Source: Arenibacter sp. P308M17 (GTDB lineage: Bacteria > Bacteroidota > Bacteroidia > Flavobacteriales > Flavobacteriaceae). From it: a stretch of DNA of 64,000 bases. Position numbers and translations under genes: made by a program. Location: assembly GCF_003426735.1 (NCBI RefSeq), contig NZ_QVON01000006.1, forward strand, positions 124,001-188,000, in the 5' to 3' direction. Below are positions 44,039 to 53,301 of this stretch, piece after piece. The notes under the pieces were generated by a model that saw only the letters and a list, made by a program, of their open reading frames with translations, did not search any database and was not told the origin of the DNA. Every line of letters starts with the position of its first letter. Position 1 is the stretch's first letter.

Positions 44039-45238
44039 ATGTCTAAAATAGCTTTTGTTTTCGTTGGACTATCAGTATTTCTGTTTTGTGGCTGTGAAAA
44101 TTTGGGACCCGAAGAACCAATGGAATTTGATCTGTTGGATGGGCCTATCGATGGCCTGTCCATAAGCGAGCAAAAACGGTTTTTGGCTGGCGACATAGCT
44201 TTTAACGATGACGTCTTTACTGTTGAAAATGGCCTCGGCCCCTTATTTGTAGGGACTAGCTGTGTTAGCTGCCATTCAGGGGATGGCAAGGGCCATCCTT
44301 TCAATCAACTAATTAGGTTTGGCAATAATGATTTGGATTTATCTGCAATGCCAACTATCGGCGATGGCAGGAACCAAATTCAAAATAAGGCCTTACCCGG
44401 TTTTGAACCTGAAACCGTGCCCCACGGTGTGCCCTTTTCCATTTTAGTGGCACCTGCGGTAACAGGATTGGGCCTCTTGGATGCTGTCCCTGATGAGGAA
44501 ATCATGGCCTTGGCCGACCCAATGGATGAAGATGGAGATGGAATTAGCGGACGGCCACACTATAATCTTACTCCCGAATTCACAAAGATTCGGGAAAACA
44601 GTGTTCCACAGGGAGACAATTATATCTTCAGGTTTGGGAAGAAGGCCAACAGCTATGATTTGTTGCATCAAACCGTAGGTGCATATAATCAAGACATTGG
44701 GATAACCTCCCTTTTCGACCCCATTGACCCGTTCAGTGGCCTCGAAGTAGATCCGGAGATAAGTACCAAAACTTTGAACGACGTGGTGTTTTACCTTAAG
44801 ACCCTTAAGGCTCCTATTTCAAGAAACCAAATGGATCCAGATGTTATTGCCGGAAAAGAGCTTTTTAAATCGGTACAATGTGCTGCCTGCCACACACCGA
44901 CCCTGACAACAGGTTATTCTCCCATTAAATCCCTGTCTTTCAAGGAGTTTCATCCTTATACGGATTTATTGCTACATGATATGGGCCTTGGCCTTGATGA
45001 TGGATTCACAGAGGGCAATGTTGAGACCTCCGAATGGAGAACTCCACCGCTATGGGGAATCGGTCTATCCGCCAATTCCCAAGGCGGACAAATGTTCCTG
45101 CTACATGACGGAAGGGCTTCAAGTATTGAGGAAGCCATAGAAATGCACGGGGGCGAGGCAAATAATTCAAAGGCCCGGTACATTTCATTAGCACCAGAAG
45201 AAAAGTCACAATTGATAAAATTCATTAACTCCCTATAG
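44039..45238 (+). CDS. Di-haem oxidoreductase (DHOR family) lipoprotein
   Basis: 399 residues. Lipobox region FLFCGC (Cys19), first c-haem site CVSCH at 75-79, second CAACH at 281-285, and family segments LRGGRDGI-like VAPAVTGLGLLDAVPDE, DPMDEDGDGISGRPH and RTPPLWGIG ... LHDGRA. This is the PF06537 (DUF1111) family related to MauG and bacterial cytochrome c peroxidases. Periplasmic electron transfer or peroxide reduction is likely. Stop is immediately followed by the Rieske start. Confidence 0.88.
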   Translation: MSKIAFVFVGLSVFLFCGCENLGPEEPMEFDLLDGPIDGLSISEQKRFLAGDIAFNDDVFTVENGLGPLFVGTSCVSCHSGDGKGHPFNQLIRFGNNDLDLSAMPTIGDGRNQIQNKALPGFEPETVPHGVPFSILVAPAVTGLGLLDAVPDEEIMALADPMDEDGDGISGRPHYNLTPEFTKIRENSVPQGDNYIFRFGKKANSYDLLHQTVGAYNQDIGITSLFDPIDPFSGLEVDPEISTKTLNDVVFYLKTLKAPISRNQMDPDVIAGKELFKSVQCAACHTPTLTTGYSPIKSLSFKEFHPYTDLLLHDMGLGLDDGFTEGNVETSEWRTPPLWGIGLSANSQGGQMFLLHDGRASSIEEAIEMHGGEANNSKARYISLAPEEKSQLIKFINSL

Positions 45239-45679
45239 ATGCACAGGAAGGATTTCATTAAACGTTTAGGGTATCTAGCCACAGCCCTCCCAGCTTCCAC
45301 CTTTTTTCTCCACAGCTGTGCGGGCCTGTACTATGCCTCCTTCATAACGGAAGAAGGAGTGTTGAGGATTTCAAAGAGTGAGTTTGAACAGATAAAAGGA
45401 GGGAAACAAATAGAGCGTGATTTTGTGGTCATCCAAAGCGATTCCATGGAATATCCCATAGGCATATTCAAAACTCAGAATCAAGGTTATACGGCCAGTT
45501 TAATGCAATGTACCCATCGAGGCTGTGAACTCAATATTGGCGGAGGTATATATAATTGTCCTTGTCATGGTAGTGAATTTGACCGCTTGGGTCACGTTCT
45601 GCAAGGGCCTGCAGAAGAAAACTTGAAGTCATTCGCAATAACAACCGATAATGAAAATATCTATGTACATGTCTCCTAA
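45239..45679 (+). CDS. Rieske [2Fe-2S] protein
   Basis: 146 residues. N terminus with basic residues and hydrophobic stretch ending at Cys27 (FFLHSC), so a lipoprotein or membrane-anchored form. Cluster motifs CTHRGC at 91-96 and CPCHGS at 107-112, with GPAEENLKSF closing the fold, as in cytochrome bc/b6f Rieske proteins. No cytochrome b gene is nearby, so it is a stand-alone electron carrier working with the di-haem enzyme encoded directly upstream. Confidence 0.9.
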   Translation: MHRKDFIKRLGYLATALPASTFFLHSCAGLYYASFITEEGVLRISKSEFEQIKGGKQIERDFVVIQSDSMEYPIGIFKTQNQGYTASLMQCTHRGCELNIGGGIYNCPCHGSEFDRLGHVLQGPAEENLKSFAITTDNENIYVHVS

Positions 45680-46883
45680 AATATGCGCTGTACTTTTCAT
45701 GGTTCATATTTGCGTTTCGACCATTAGCGCCCAAATCAAGTATAAAGACAGTACCAAGACATCGATGAATATGGATGCGGTTTATGACCGTCCATTTTTG
45801 ACTTTCGACAAATTTCCCGTCAATCTGGGAGGTTATCTGGAGGCGAACTCCATCTATAGCATTGAGGATGGATTGTCTGAAGGGCTCTCTTTTCAGGCCA
45901 GGCGATTGACACTTTTCGTTTCGGCTTCCATATCCAAGCGCATTAAGTTTTTGACTGAGCTGGAATTTGAAAACGGAACCGAGGAAATTGCCATTGAGTT
46001 CGCCTCGATGGATATCGCCCTACATCCCCTACTTAACCTTCGAGGGGGAATTGTATTGAATCCCATAGGCTCATTTAATCAAAATCACGACGGTCCGAAA
46101 TGGGAGTTTGTAGAGCGGCCGGATGTTAGTACCAATTTGTTGCCCGCCACTTTCTCCAATGCTGGTTTCGGCATATACGGAAAGGCATACAAGGGAGATT
46201 GGACTTTGGGATATGAAGCGTATCTGACCAATGGTTTTGACACAAGCATTATCAATAACGAAGAAGAAAGAACTTTTTTAGCGGCTGTTAAGGAAAATTC
46301 TGCGCGATTTGAGGATAATTTTAGTGGGAGCCCGCTCTTAAATGGAAAATTGGCAATTAAACATCGTAAAATAGGAGAACTGGGTATCTCTTATATGGGA
46401 GGCGCGTACAACAGGAAGGAAATAGACGGCCTTCAAGTTGACACTGGATCAAGGCGGGTCGATGTACTGGCTTTAGACCTAAATACGACCATCAACAAAA
46501 CCGGAACAGGGCTTATTGGTGAGATGGCCTACATTTGGGTGGATGTACCGGATACCTTCACACAGCAATTTGGAAATCAACAAGCGGGCTTTTTTGTCGA
46601 TATTATCCAACCGGTGTTAAAAACGAAAATACTCGATTGGGAAGAGGCAATACTGAACCTGTCGCTCCGAACGGATTATGTGGATTACAATATCGGAAAG
46701 TTTGCCCAGACCAATACGGATATTGGAGATGACCTATTCGCTTTGACCCCTGCCTTGAGCTTCAGGCCATCACCCCAGACCGTTCTAAGGATTAATTACA
46801 GATACCAATGGCAGCAGGATATTTTGAACAATCCAGCTTCAAGAACCGCTACATGGTATTTCGGGATCAGCACTTATTTTTGA
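45651..46883 (+). CDS. Outer-membrane porin-like beta barrel
   Basis: Up to 410 residues; start uncertain among ATGs at 45651, 45663 and 45669, all overlapping the Rieske gene end by 11-29 bases. Signal peptide ends near STISAQ. The rest is amphipathic beta strands (NLGGYLEANSIYSIEDG, SFQARRLTLFVSASISKRIK, VLRINYRYQWQQD, terminal YFGISTYF), resembling phosphate-selective (OprO/P) porins. Overlap shows it belongs to the di-haem/Rieske operon; it may admit the substrate oxidised by those enzymes. Confidence 0.8.
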   Translation: MKISMYMSPKICAVLFMVHICVSTISAQIKYKDSTKTSMNMDAVYDRPFLTFDKFPVNLGGYLEANSIYSIEDGLSEGLSFQARRLTLFVSASISKRIKFLTELEFENGTEEIAIEFASMDIALHPLLNLRGGIVLNPIGSFNQNHDGPKWEFVERPDVSTNLLPATFSNAGFGIYGKAYKGDWTLGYEAYLTNGFDTSIINNEEERTFLAAVKENSARFEDNFSGSPLLNGKLAIKHRKIGELGISYMGGAYNRKEIDGLQVDTGSRRVDVLALDLNTTINKTGTGLIGEMAYIWVDVPDTFTQQFGNQQAGFFVDIIQPVLKTKILDWEEAILNLSLRTDYVDYNIGKFAQTNTDIGDDLFALTPALSFRPSPQTVLRINYRYQWQQDILNNPASRTATWYFGISTYF

Positions 46884-47069
46884 TGCTTTTGGGAGGTTGG
46901 TTTTTAACAAATTGGATTGGTCCCTATACGGTTCGCCCATTTTAAATTAAATCAAAGTACTGTAAGCCGTATCTGCTGATGTAGGTGTTGCGTTACTGGA
47001 TAAATTCAATGCGGTGAGATTGCATGGGACGAAGTGGAACTTACCTAAGTCCTCCCCAATCAATGAAAA

Positions 47070-47095
47070 CGGTCAAAACAATATTGTTTTGACCG
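47070..47095. terminator. Palindromic bidirectional terminator
   Basis: A perfect 26-base palindrome centred on GGTCAAAACAATATTGTTTTGACC minus its ends (arms CGGTCAAAACAAT and ATTGTTTTGACCG) lies between the converging porin gene and the third RND operon. The A and T stretches inside the arms let it act on both strands. Confidence 0.65.
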
Positions 47096-47119
47096 CCCCA
47101 AATATATAGTACTAATATT

Positions 47120-50100
47120 TTATTTGTTTGTAACCACCAACTTATACACACAAGGAATTACCACCAAGTTTAATATAGTTGCTGATAACAAACCACCTAA
47201 AATAACTACTGCCATCGGGCTTTGAATTTCACTACCAGGTTCGCCACCTTTTAAGGCCAATGGTATCAATGCCAGACCTGTGGTAAAGGCTGTCATTAAT
47301 ATGGGATTCAATCTATCTAATGCACCTTTCTTTATCAATTGAAAGCCTTGGATTCCTTCTTTTCTTAAATCCTCGTAACGTGAGACCAAGAGAATACCGT
47401 TTCGTGTGGCAATACCAAACAAACTGATAAAACCTATGGTCGCTGCAATACTTATGATACCTGAAGTAAAATACACAATCAAGATACCACCAATCAAGGC
47501 CAAGGGTAAATTGATCAATACCACGAACGCCAGTTTTACGTCCTTGAATTCATAATACAATAAAAGGAAAATGATAGCTACGGCGATGATGGCTGTTATT
47601 AAAAGCAATTGTGATGCTTTTGATTCACTTTCGAACTGTCCTCCATATTGTACACGATAGCCTTCTGGCATATTTACATTGTTGCCCACGACTTCCTTTA
47701 TTTCGTTAACAGCACCACGTAAATCCCTGCCTTGAACATTGGCGGCGACCACAATCTTTCGTTGTACATCTTCCCGATTGATGGTGTTTGGACTGCTTAC
47801 CGATTGAACGGTTGCCAATTCGCCCAGCGTGGTTTGTCCACCATTTGGTAAACTAATCAAGGTTTTATTGATGTTCTCAATATTGTCCCGAAACTGTTTT
47901 TCATAGCGCACCACCAAATCAAAATATTGCTGACCTTCATAAATCTCGCCCGCTTCTTCCCCCGCAAAAGCGATATCTACTTGTTCCATTAAATTGCCTA
48001 CTGTCATTCCATAAGCCGAGAGAATTTGGCGTTTGGGTTTAATACGAATTTGAGGCACTTCAATTTGTTGGTCAACCGCAACATCTGCCAGTCCATCAAT
48101 ATCCTTGATGTTCTGTTCTACGCTTTTACCAACTTCAAACAGTCGCTGTAAATCTGAACCAAAAATCTTTATGGCGATATTGGCCCGTGTACCCGAAAGC
48201 ATATGGTCTATACGGTGGGCGATGGGTTGCCCCAAAGTAATGTTGACACCTGGTGCAACACTCAAATTGTTTCGGACTTCTTCAAAGAATTCTTCTTTTG
48301 TTTTGTCCTCAAGTACAAAAGGCACATCAATTTCCGAAGCATTGACACCTTGTGCATGTTCGTCCAATTCGGCACGGCCTTGTCTTCTTGTAACGACGGC
48401 TACTTCGGGCATATCCAATAGTATAGTTTCGATTAATTTACCTGTCTTGTTGCTTTCTTCTAAAGACATTCCCGGTGGACCGACTACACTTATTACCAAA
48501 GAGCCCTCGTTAAATTCAGGAAGAAAACTCCTTCCCAACTGTGTGACCACTAAAAGACTTAACAGAAAGGCAATCACAGTTACGCCAATAATGGTTTTGG
48601 GTATTCTTGTGGCACGTTCCAAAAGGTTGCCATAATGCTTTTGTAACCATCGCTCCACGCGTGTACCTTCTGCCTGCTTGTTCAAAAGTTTTTCGTTATC
48701 CAACAAATAGGAACATAGAATAGGCGTGACGGTTACGGCAACAACCAACGAGGTCAAGACCGAAGTCACAAATGCTATTCCCAGCGGTTGCAACAATCGA
48801 CCTTCCATTCCGCTTAAAAAGAACAAGGGGACAAATGATACAATAATAATTAGGGTTGCAATAATGATGGAACTTCTAATCTCTACCGAAGCATCACGCA
48901 CTACTTTTATGGTCGATTCCCGCTCCGATTTCGGTTTTCTGATGTTTTCGCGCAAGCGTTTATACACATTTTCCACATCGATGATGGCATCATCTACCAA
49001 TGCTCCTATGGCAATGGCCATACCACCCAAACTCATTGTATTTATGGTGTAACCCAGCCATTTTAATATGATGATGGAAACCAATAATGAAATAGGGATA
49101 GCCAGTAAGGAAATAACGGTAGTCCTCCAGTTCATTAAAAAGATGAACAGGATAATCATTACAAAGAAAGCTCCTTCCAATAGGGTTTGATTCAAATTGC
49201 TGATGGACGCGTCAATGAAGTCGGATTGCCTGAAAATTTGACTTTTGATGTTGACACCTTTGGGCAGGGTTTTTTGCAAATCTGCAATAGCTTCGTCCAA
49301 GCGGTCTGTCAGCTCCAAGGTGTTTACATCGGGCTGTTTAGAAATGGTCAGAATCACAGCGGGATTTGCGTTTAATGAACCATCACCAATTTTATCAGCT
49401 GCACCAATTTGTACGGTTGCAACATCTTTGATCTTGATAGTTTGACCATTCACTTCTTTAAGAACTGCTTCCTGCAAGTCTTCCAGCGCATAGGCTCTAC
49501 CGCTTCCCTTAATGATGTACTGATTGCCATATTGATTGATGACACCACCGGGCGCATTTTGATTTGCTTCCTTAACGTGTTCTACCAATTCTGATAGGCT
49601 CACGTCGTAATACTTCATCTTTTCGGGATTGGCAAATACTTGGTATTGTTTGTAATCGCCGCCAATGACTACCACATTTGCAATACCGCCTATGGCTTTT
49701 ATACGCGGCCTGATGGTCCAGTCGGATAAGGTTCGCAGTTCCATTGGTGAAAGGCTATCCGATGTCACTCCCAAGAGCATTATTTCGCCCATAATGGATG
49801 AAATAGGTGCCATCGTTGGTGCTCCTATGCCTTCGGGTAGGTTCTCTCGAACCATCGGGATACGTTCGCTCACGATTTGTCTGGCACGGTAAATATCCGT
49901 TCCCCATTCAAATTCTACCCAAACAATGGAAACACCTGCCGCCGATGAGGAACGGATTCGCCTTACATTGGGCGAACCGTTTAAGGCAGTTTCCAGTTGA
50001 TAGGTCACTAATTTTTCTACTTCTTCAGATTCCATTCCGTGGGCTTCGGTAAGAATGGTTACCGTAGGTGCCGTGAGGTCTGGGAATACATCCACGTTCA

Positions 50101-50200
50101 TAGTACGCGCATAATAGATTCCCAAAACGCTCAATGCAACCGCTCCCAAAAGAATGAGCAATCTGTTTTGAAGTGAAATTGATAATATTTTGTTTAACAT
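47120..50200 (-). CDS. Heavy-metal RND efflux pump, third system
   Basis: 1026 residues, complete CusA/CzcA-family pump. TM4 reads MAIAIGALVDDAIIDVEN with Asp403-Asp404, different from both the CusA-like (VMVDVG) and CzcA-like (DFGIIVDG) pumps in this window, so specificity is unclear; it fits the less characterised heavy-metal branch. Porter domain has EFNEGSLVISVVGPPGMSL and RQGRAELDEHAQG. Preceded by its adaptor at 12 bases. No TolC fusion: the channel is a separate gene (52046). Confidence 0.9.
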   Translation of the reverse strand: MLNKILSISLQNRLLILLGAVALSVLGIYYARTMNVDVFPDLTAPTVTILTEAHGMESEEVEKLVTYQLETALNGSPNVRRIRSSSAAGVSIVWVEFEWGTDIYRARQIVSERIPMVRENLPEGIGAPTMAPISSIMGEIMLLGVTSDSLSPMELRTLSDWTIRPRIKAIGGIANVVVIGGDYKQYQVFANPEKMKYYDVSLSELVEHVKEANQNAPGGVINQYGNQYIIKGSGRAYALEDLQEAVLKEVNGQTIKIKDVATVQIGAADKIGDGSLNANPAVILTISKQPDVNTLELTDRLDEAIADLQKTLPKGVNIKSQIFRQSDFIDASISNLNQTLLEGAFFVMIILFIFLMNWRTTVISLLAIPISLLVSIIILKWLGYTINTMSLGGMAIAIGALVDDAIIDVENVYKRLRENIRKPKSERESTIKVVRDASVEIRSSIIIATLIIIVSFVPLFFLSGMEGRLLQPLGIAFVTSVLTSLVVAVTVTPILCSYLLDNEKLLNKQAEGTRVERWLQKHYGNLLERATRIPKTIIGVTVIAFLLSLLVVTQLGRSFLPEFNEGSLVISVVGPPGMSLEESNKTGKLIETILLDMPEVAVVTRRQGRAELDEHAQGVNASEIDVPFVLEDKTKEEFFEEVRNNLSVAPGVNITLGQPIAHRIDHMLSGTRANIAIKIFGSDLQRLFEVGKSVEQNIKDIDGLADVAVDQQIEVPQIRIKPKRQILSAYGMTVGNLMEQVDIAFAGEEAGEIYEGQQYFDLVVRYEKQFRDNIENINKTLISLPNGGQTTLGELATVQSVSSPNTINREDVQRKIVVAANVQGRDLRGAVNEIKEVVGNNVNMPEGYRVQYGGQFESESKASQLLLITAIIAVAIIFLLLYYEFKDVKLAFVVLINLPLALIGGILIVYFTSGIISIAATIGFISLFGIATRNGILLVSRYEDLRKEGIQGFQLIKKGALDRLNPILMTAFTTGLALIPLALKGGEPGSEIQSPMAVVILGGLLSATILNLVVIPCVYKLVVTNK

Positions 50201-50212
50201 TTCTCTTCGTTT

Positions 50213-51715
50213 TTAATGTTCGTGGCCGTGTGCCGGTGTAGAACCCGACATTGAAGCCATTTTAACTTGATATGCTCCTGTAGTTACCACCACTTCGCCA
50301 ACTTGAAGACCTTCCAGTATCTCTACATTTTCGCCATTGCGCTTTCCAATCTTAACAGGTCGTCTTTCAAAACTTTCGCCTGATAGTTGAACGATAACGG
50401 AATAGCTTCCATAGTCTTCCAAGAGAGCATTCACAGGAATCATTGTGTTCTGTGTTGCATTTCCCATCGCTATCTGAACAGGTGTTAGACTTCCTATTGG
50501 CATATCGACGGTAGCATTGACTTCTGCAAAAACAGAAATCAAAGGGTTTTCACGTTCCACGTCCTTACCAATCGAAAGGATTTTGCCTTCGGCATCAGTT
50601 ACGTCTTTCCATTGGTTATCATTATCCTGATACCATATACCTTGTACATTGCCCATCGCAAGTCCGTAGTTGGGTGCTAATTGCGCTTTTAAAACTCTGG
50701 ATTGATGCGTCCCAACGGTTACAAGTGTAACACCTTGTTCTACATAATCGCCATTTGAAACAGTTATGGATTTGATAAAGCCATCAAAAGGTGCTCGTAT
50801 TTGTTTACTTCCGCCCGATACACCAGATACCAATGATTGATAGTTGGCTTTGGCTATCTCGAAACTGCTCTCTACTTTTTCAAATTCAGATTTTGGGACT
50901 ATTTTGGATTCGTATAGCTCTTTCTTCCTTTCATATTCCGATTTGGCCTGTTGGAATGTCGCTTTAGCAGAAGCGATATCCGTACTTAAATTATTGGATG
51001 CCAATCCTTGACTGTTCAAGCTCATCAACAACTGACCCTGTTTTACCGCTGTACCTTCCGTAAGGTTATTTACCTTAAAATCTACCACACCATTGGATTT
51101 TGCCGCCAAGGACTTGGTTGAACCTTGCGATGGCATCCAAACACCGGACGTATTGATGACATCGTAAATTTTACCCGAAATTACAGGTGCGGTCTGAAAA
51201 TCGATTTTCCAAGCTTGCTCCTTTAAGAACGAGATTCCTGCATCATCTTCTTCCGTACCCAAAGTTTTTATGGCCTCATCCGTGGTGGCATATACCATTA
51301 CATCATCAATGGAAATTTTATCTGAATATTCTGGTGTTGTCAATTCAAAAACCAATTGATAGTTTCCAGCTTCTTTCGGTTGTATGGCAGGCGAAAAAAT
51401 ACCTGGTGACGAAGGCGCATTTGCCTTATTTCTGATGCCCTTTCCATCTTTTATTAAACTGACCGTTACAGAACCTTCACGAACGGGCTGGTGTTTATCC
51501 AAAACCGTAAAGTGGGCTGCGAATTTACTTCCGTTACCTACTATAAGCGCAGGAAACTCAACAAAGAGTTCTGTTTTATCCGTCCAGACAGTATAGTTCA
51601 ATCGTGGATTTTCTTCGCCCACGTGACTACCATCTTCATTATGTGCGTGTGCGTCTTCTGACTTGTTATTGCATGACATTGCCAAAAAGGCGAGCACTAT
51701 TATTATATATTTCAT
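50213..51715 (-). CDS. Periplasmic adaptor of the third RND system, with extra N-terminal beta domain
   Basis: 500 residues. Lipobox AMSCNN, His-containing stretch (DAHAHNEDGSH), then an additional beta-sandwich-like domain at about 35-145 (WTDKTELFVEFPALIVGNG ... FTVLDKHQPVREGSV) that most adaptors lack, then the coiled-coil hairpin (AKATFQQAKSEYERKKELYES), lipoyl and barrel domains, and a His tail (AHGHEH). The extra domain and two His clusters may capture periplasmic metal. Confidence 0.87.
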   Translation of the reverse strand: MKYIIIVLAFLAMSCNNKSEDAHAHNEDGSHVGEENPRLNYTVWTDKTELFVEFPALIVGNGSKFAAHFTVLDKHQPVREGSVTVSLIKDGKGIRNKANAPSSPGIFSPAIQPKEAGNYQLVFELTTPEYSDKISIDDVMVYATTDEAIKTLGTEEDDAGISFLKEQAWKIDFQTAPVISGKIYDVINTSGVWMPSQGSTKSLAAKSNGVVDFKVNNLTEGTAVKQGQLLMSLNSQGLASNNLSTDIASAKATFQQAKSEYERKKELYESKIVPKSEFEKVESSFEIAKANYQSLVSGVSGGSKQIRAPFDGFIKSITVSNGDYVEQGVTLVTVGTHQSRVLKAQLAPNYGLAMGNVQGIWYQDNDNQWKDVTDAEGKILSIGKDVERENPLISVFAEVNATVDMPIGSLTPVQIAMGNATQNTMIPVNALLEDYGSYSVIVQLSGESFERRPVKIGKRNGENVEILEGLQVGEVVVTTGAYQVKMASMSGSTPAHGHEH

Positions 51716-51736
51716 CTTTCGTATGTATTTGATTTT

Positions 51737-52027
51737 TTAATGGTCGTGGTGTTCAGAACCATCTTCGTGTTTGTGGGTATCAGAATCATCATCTGAATGG
51801 TTGCCGTCAGAATCGTGGTCGTGACCGTGGTCATCTGCCTTTGTTCCCATAGAATCTTTTCCTACTTCAAATTCTTCTTGTTCTATGTCTTCCTCGTGCA
51901 TATGGCTTCCATCTTCATTGTGTTCGTGACCGTGGTCATCTGTACTCTCTTTTTTTGCTTCCCTACAACTGGTTACCAAAAAAGTTGAGGCGATTGCTAT
52001 TGCGAATATTGTTTTTGTAAATTTCAT
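51737..52027 (-). CDS. Small His/Asp-rich lipoprotein
   Basis: 96 residues: lipobox LVTSCREAK, and then almost only His, Asp, Glu, Gly, Ser and Lys in repeats such as DHGHEHNEDGSHMHEE and DDHGHDHDSDGNHSDD. Likely unfolded and able to bind several Zn(II), Ni(II) or Cu(II) ions at the periplasmic face. The GHEHNEDGSH phrase is like the N-terminal stretch of the adaptor encoded next to it, suggesting origin by duplication of that segment. Confidence 0.8.
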   Translation of the reverse strand: MKFTKTIFAIAIASTFLVTSCREAKKESTDDHGHEHNEDGSHMHEEDIEQEEFEVGKDSMGTKADDHGHDHDSDGNHSDDDSDTHKHEDGSEHHDH

Positions 52028-52045
52028 AATCTTTGTTTTTAAGGT

Positions 52046-53230
52046 TTATAAAGTATGTTTTAATAATTGTGCCTGTAATAATTGTACTTCCTTTTCCATT
52101 TGCAGCATTCTGTCAGATGCATTACGGTAGAATTGAAGCTCCACATAGTAGTCCATAAACGAAAATTCGCCCAGCATATAGGCCTTAAAGAGCAGTTGTT
52201 CGCTGTTTAAGTTGGCCATTGTGGTTTGATACTCATTGTATTTTTCAAGCATCAATTCGTATCGGTTGTATGTTTCCTGAAATTGGGTATATAGCGAAGC
52301 GGTAATGACTTGAGTATTCGATTTTTGGTACTCATAATCGGCTTTGGCCGATTTTACCTTGTTCTTGCTATTCCACAACGGAATGGAAAGACCGCCATAA
52401 AAACCCGAAAAATTACTGCCACTAACACCTTGATAATTGTAACCAAGTGCCATATTGGGCAATACCTTGTTTTTTTCCAGTTTTACTTTTTGAAGCGAAG
52501 CCGTTTCAGTAACCTTTAAACTTTGTAAAGAAGGGTCGTTTGCCAACTTTTCTTGCCAAAGCGTTTCTACCGTAGCCACCTCGATAGGTAAATCGATACT
52601 TGCTGTAAAGCTATCAATGGCATTTCCGCCGTTCAAGGTTTTGAGTTTGGACAGTACAATTTGGATTTCACTATCAATCTGTTGAACAACGAATTGCTCG
52701 TGAATCCAAGCGATTTTCGCCTTGTTCAAATCCAAAATACCGACTTGCTCTTTATCATAAAGCTCTTGAATCTGGTCAAAAACCTGTTTGCCCTGGGTTC
52801 TTCTTTTGGTTTCAATGGCTTTCTGCTTTTGAAGGAAAACGAGTTTAATCAATACCGATTTTGCTTCCAACAAAACTTCCTGCCGCTTTTTGGCATAGGA
52901 CGTTTGCAGTTGTATCGACTTTAAGTCGTTCCATTTACTGCGTGAACCATAAACCGTCGGAAACTCGAAGGATTGCGATATTTCATATTCGGAATAATTC
53001 CCCGTTGCGTTATCGCCAAATGGCAAATTATAGCCTGAAAGCTGTGGGTCGGGTAAATTATTGGCGCTCTTGTTTTCGAGCTGTTGATTTTCAATGAACG
53101 ATTGATAGCCTTTTAGCTCTGTGTTGTTCTGTTCTATTTCATTAAGCAATTCCCCAATGTTTTTATCCTGTGAGAAACCATTAACAAAGAACAGGCATCC
53201 GCAAATCGCGGATACGATATATTTTTTCAT
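52046..53230 (-). CDS. TolC-family outer-membrane channel of the third RND system
   Basis: 394 residues, signal peptide to about residue 20 (FVNGFSQ), then two outer-membrane efflux repeats of long amphipathic helices; YNLPFGDNATGNYSEYEISQ and GGLSIPLWNSKNKVKS mark the barrel parts. Forms the outer duct for the pump at 47120. 71 bases downstream of the His-rich gene, with a hairpin in the gap (53267-53294). Confidence 0.88.
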   Translation of the reverse strand: MKKYIVSAICGCLFFVNGFSQDKNIGELLNEIEQNNTELKGYQSFIENQQLENKSANNLPDPQLSGYNLPFGDNATGNYSEYEISQSFEFPTVYGSRSKWNDLKSIQLQTSYAKKRQEVLLEAKSVLIKLVFLQKQKAIETKRRTQGKQVFDQIQELYDKEQVGILDLNKAKIAWIHEQFVVQQIDSEIQIVLSKLKTLNGGNAIDSFTASIDLPIEVATVETLWQEKLANDPSLQSLKVTETASLQKVKLEKNKVLPNMALGYNYQGVSGSNFSGFYGGLSIPLWNSKNKVKSAKADYEYQKSNTQVITASLYTQFQETYNRYELMLEKYNEYQTTMANLNSEQLLFKAYMLGEFSFMDYYVELQFYRNASDRMLQMEKEVQLLQAQLLKHTL

Positions 53231-53266
53231 TGTTTGAAATTTTAGGTTTAATCTTAGTGCATAAAA

Positions 53267-53294
53267 GGATTTCTACCTTAGCGGTAGGTATTCC
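53267..53294 (-). promoter_or_regulatory. Hairpin between the His-rich gene and the TolC gene
   Basis: Stem CTACC/GGTAG (53273-53277 with 53283-53287) extended by GGA/TCC (53267-53269 with 53292-53294). No T tract on the minus strand, so more likely an mRNA processing or translational control structure than a terminator. Confidence 0.35.
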
Positions 53295-53301
53295 TAAACG
53301 A

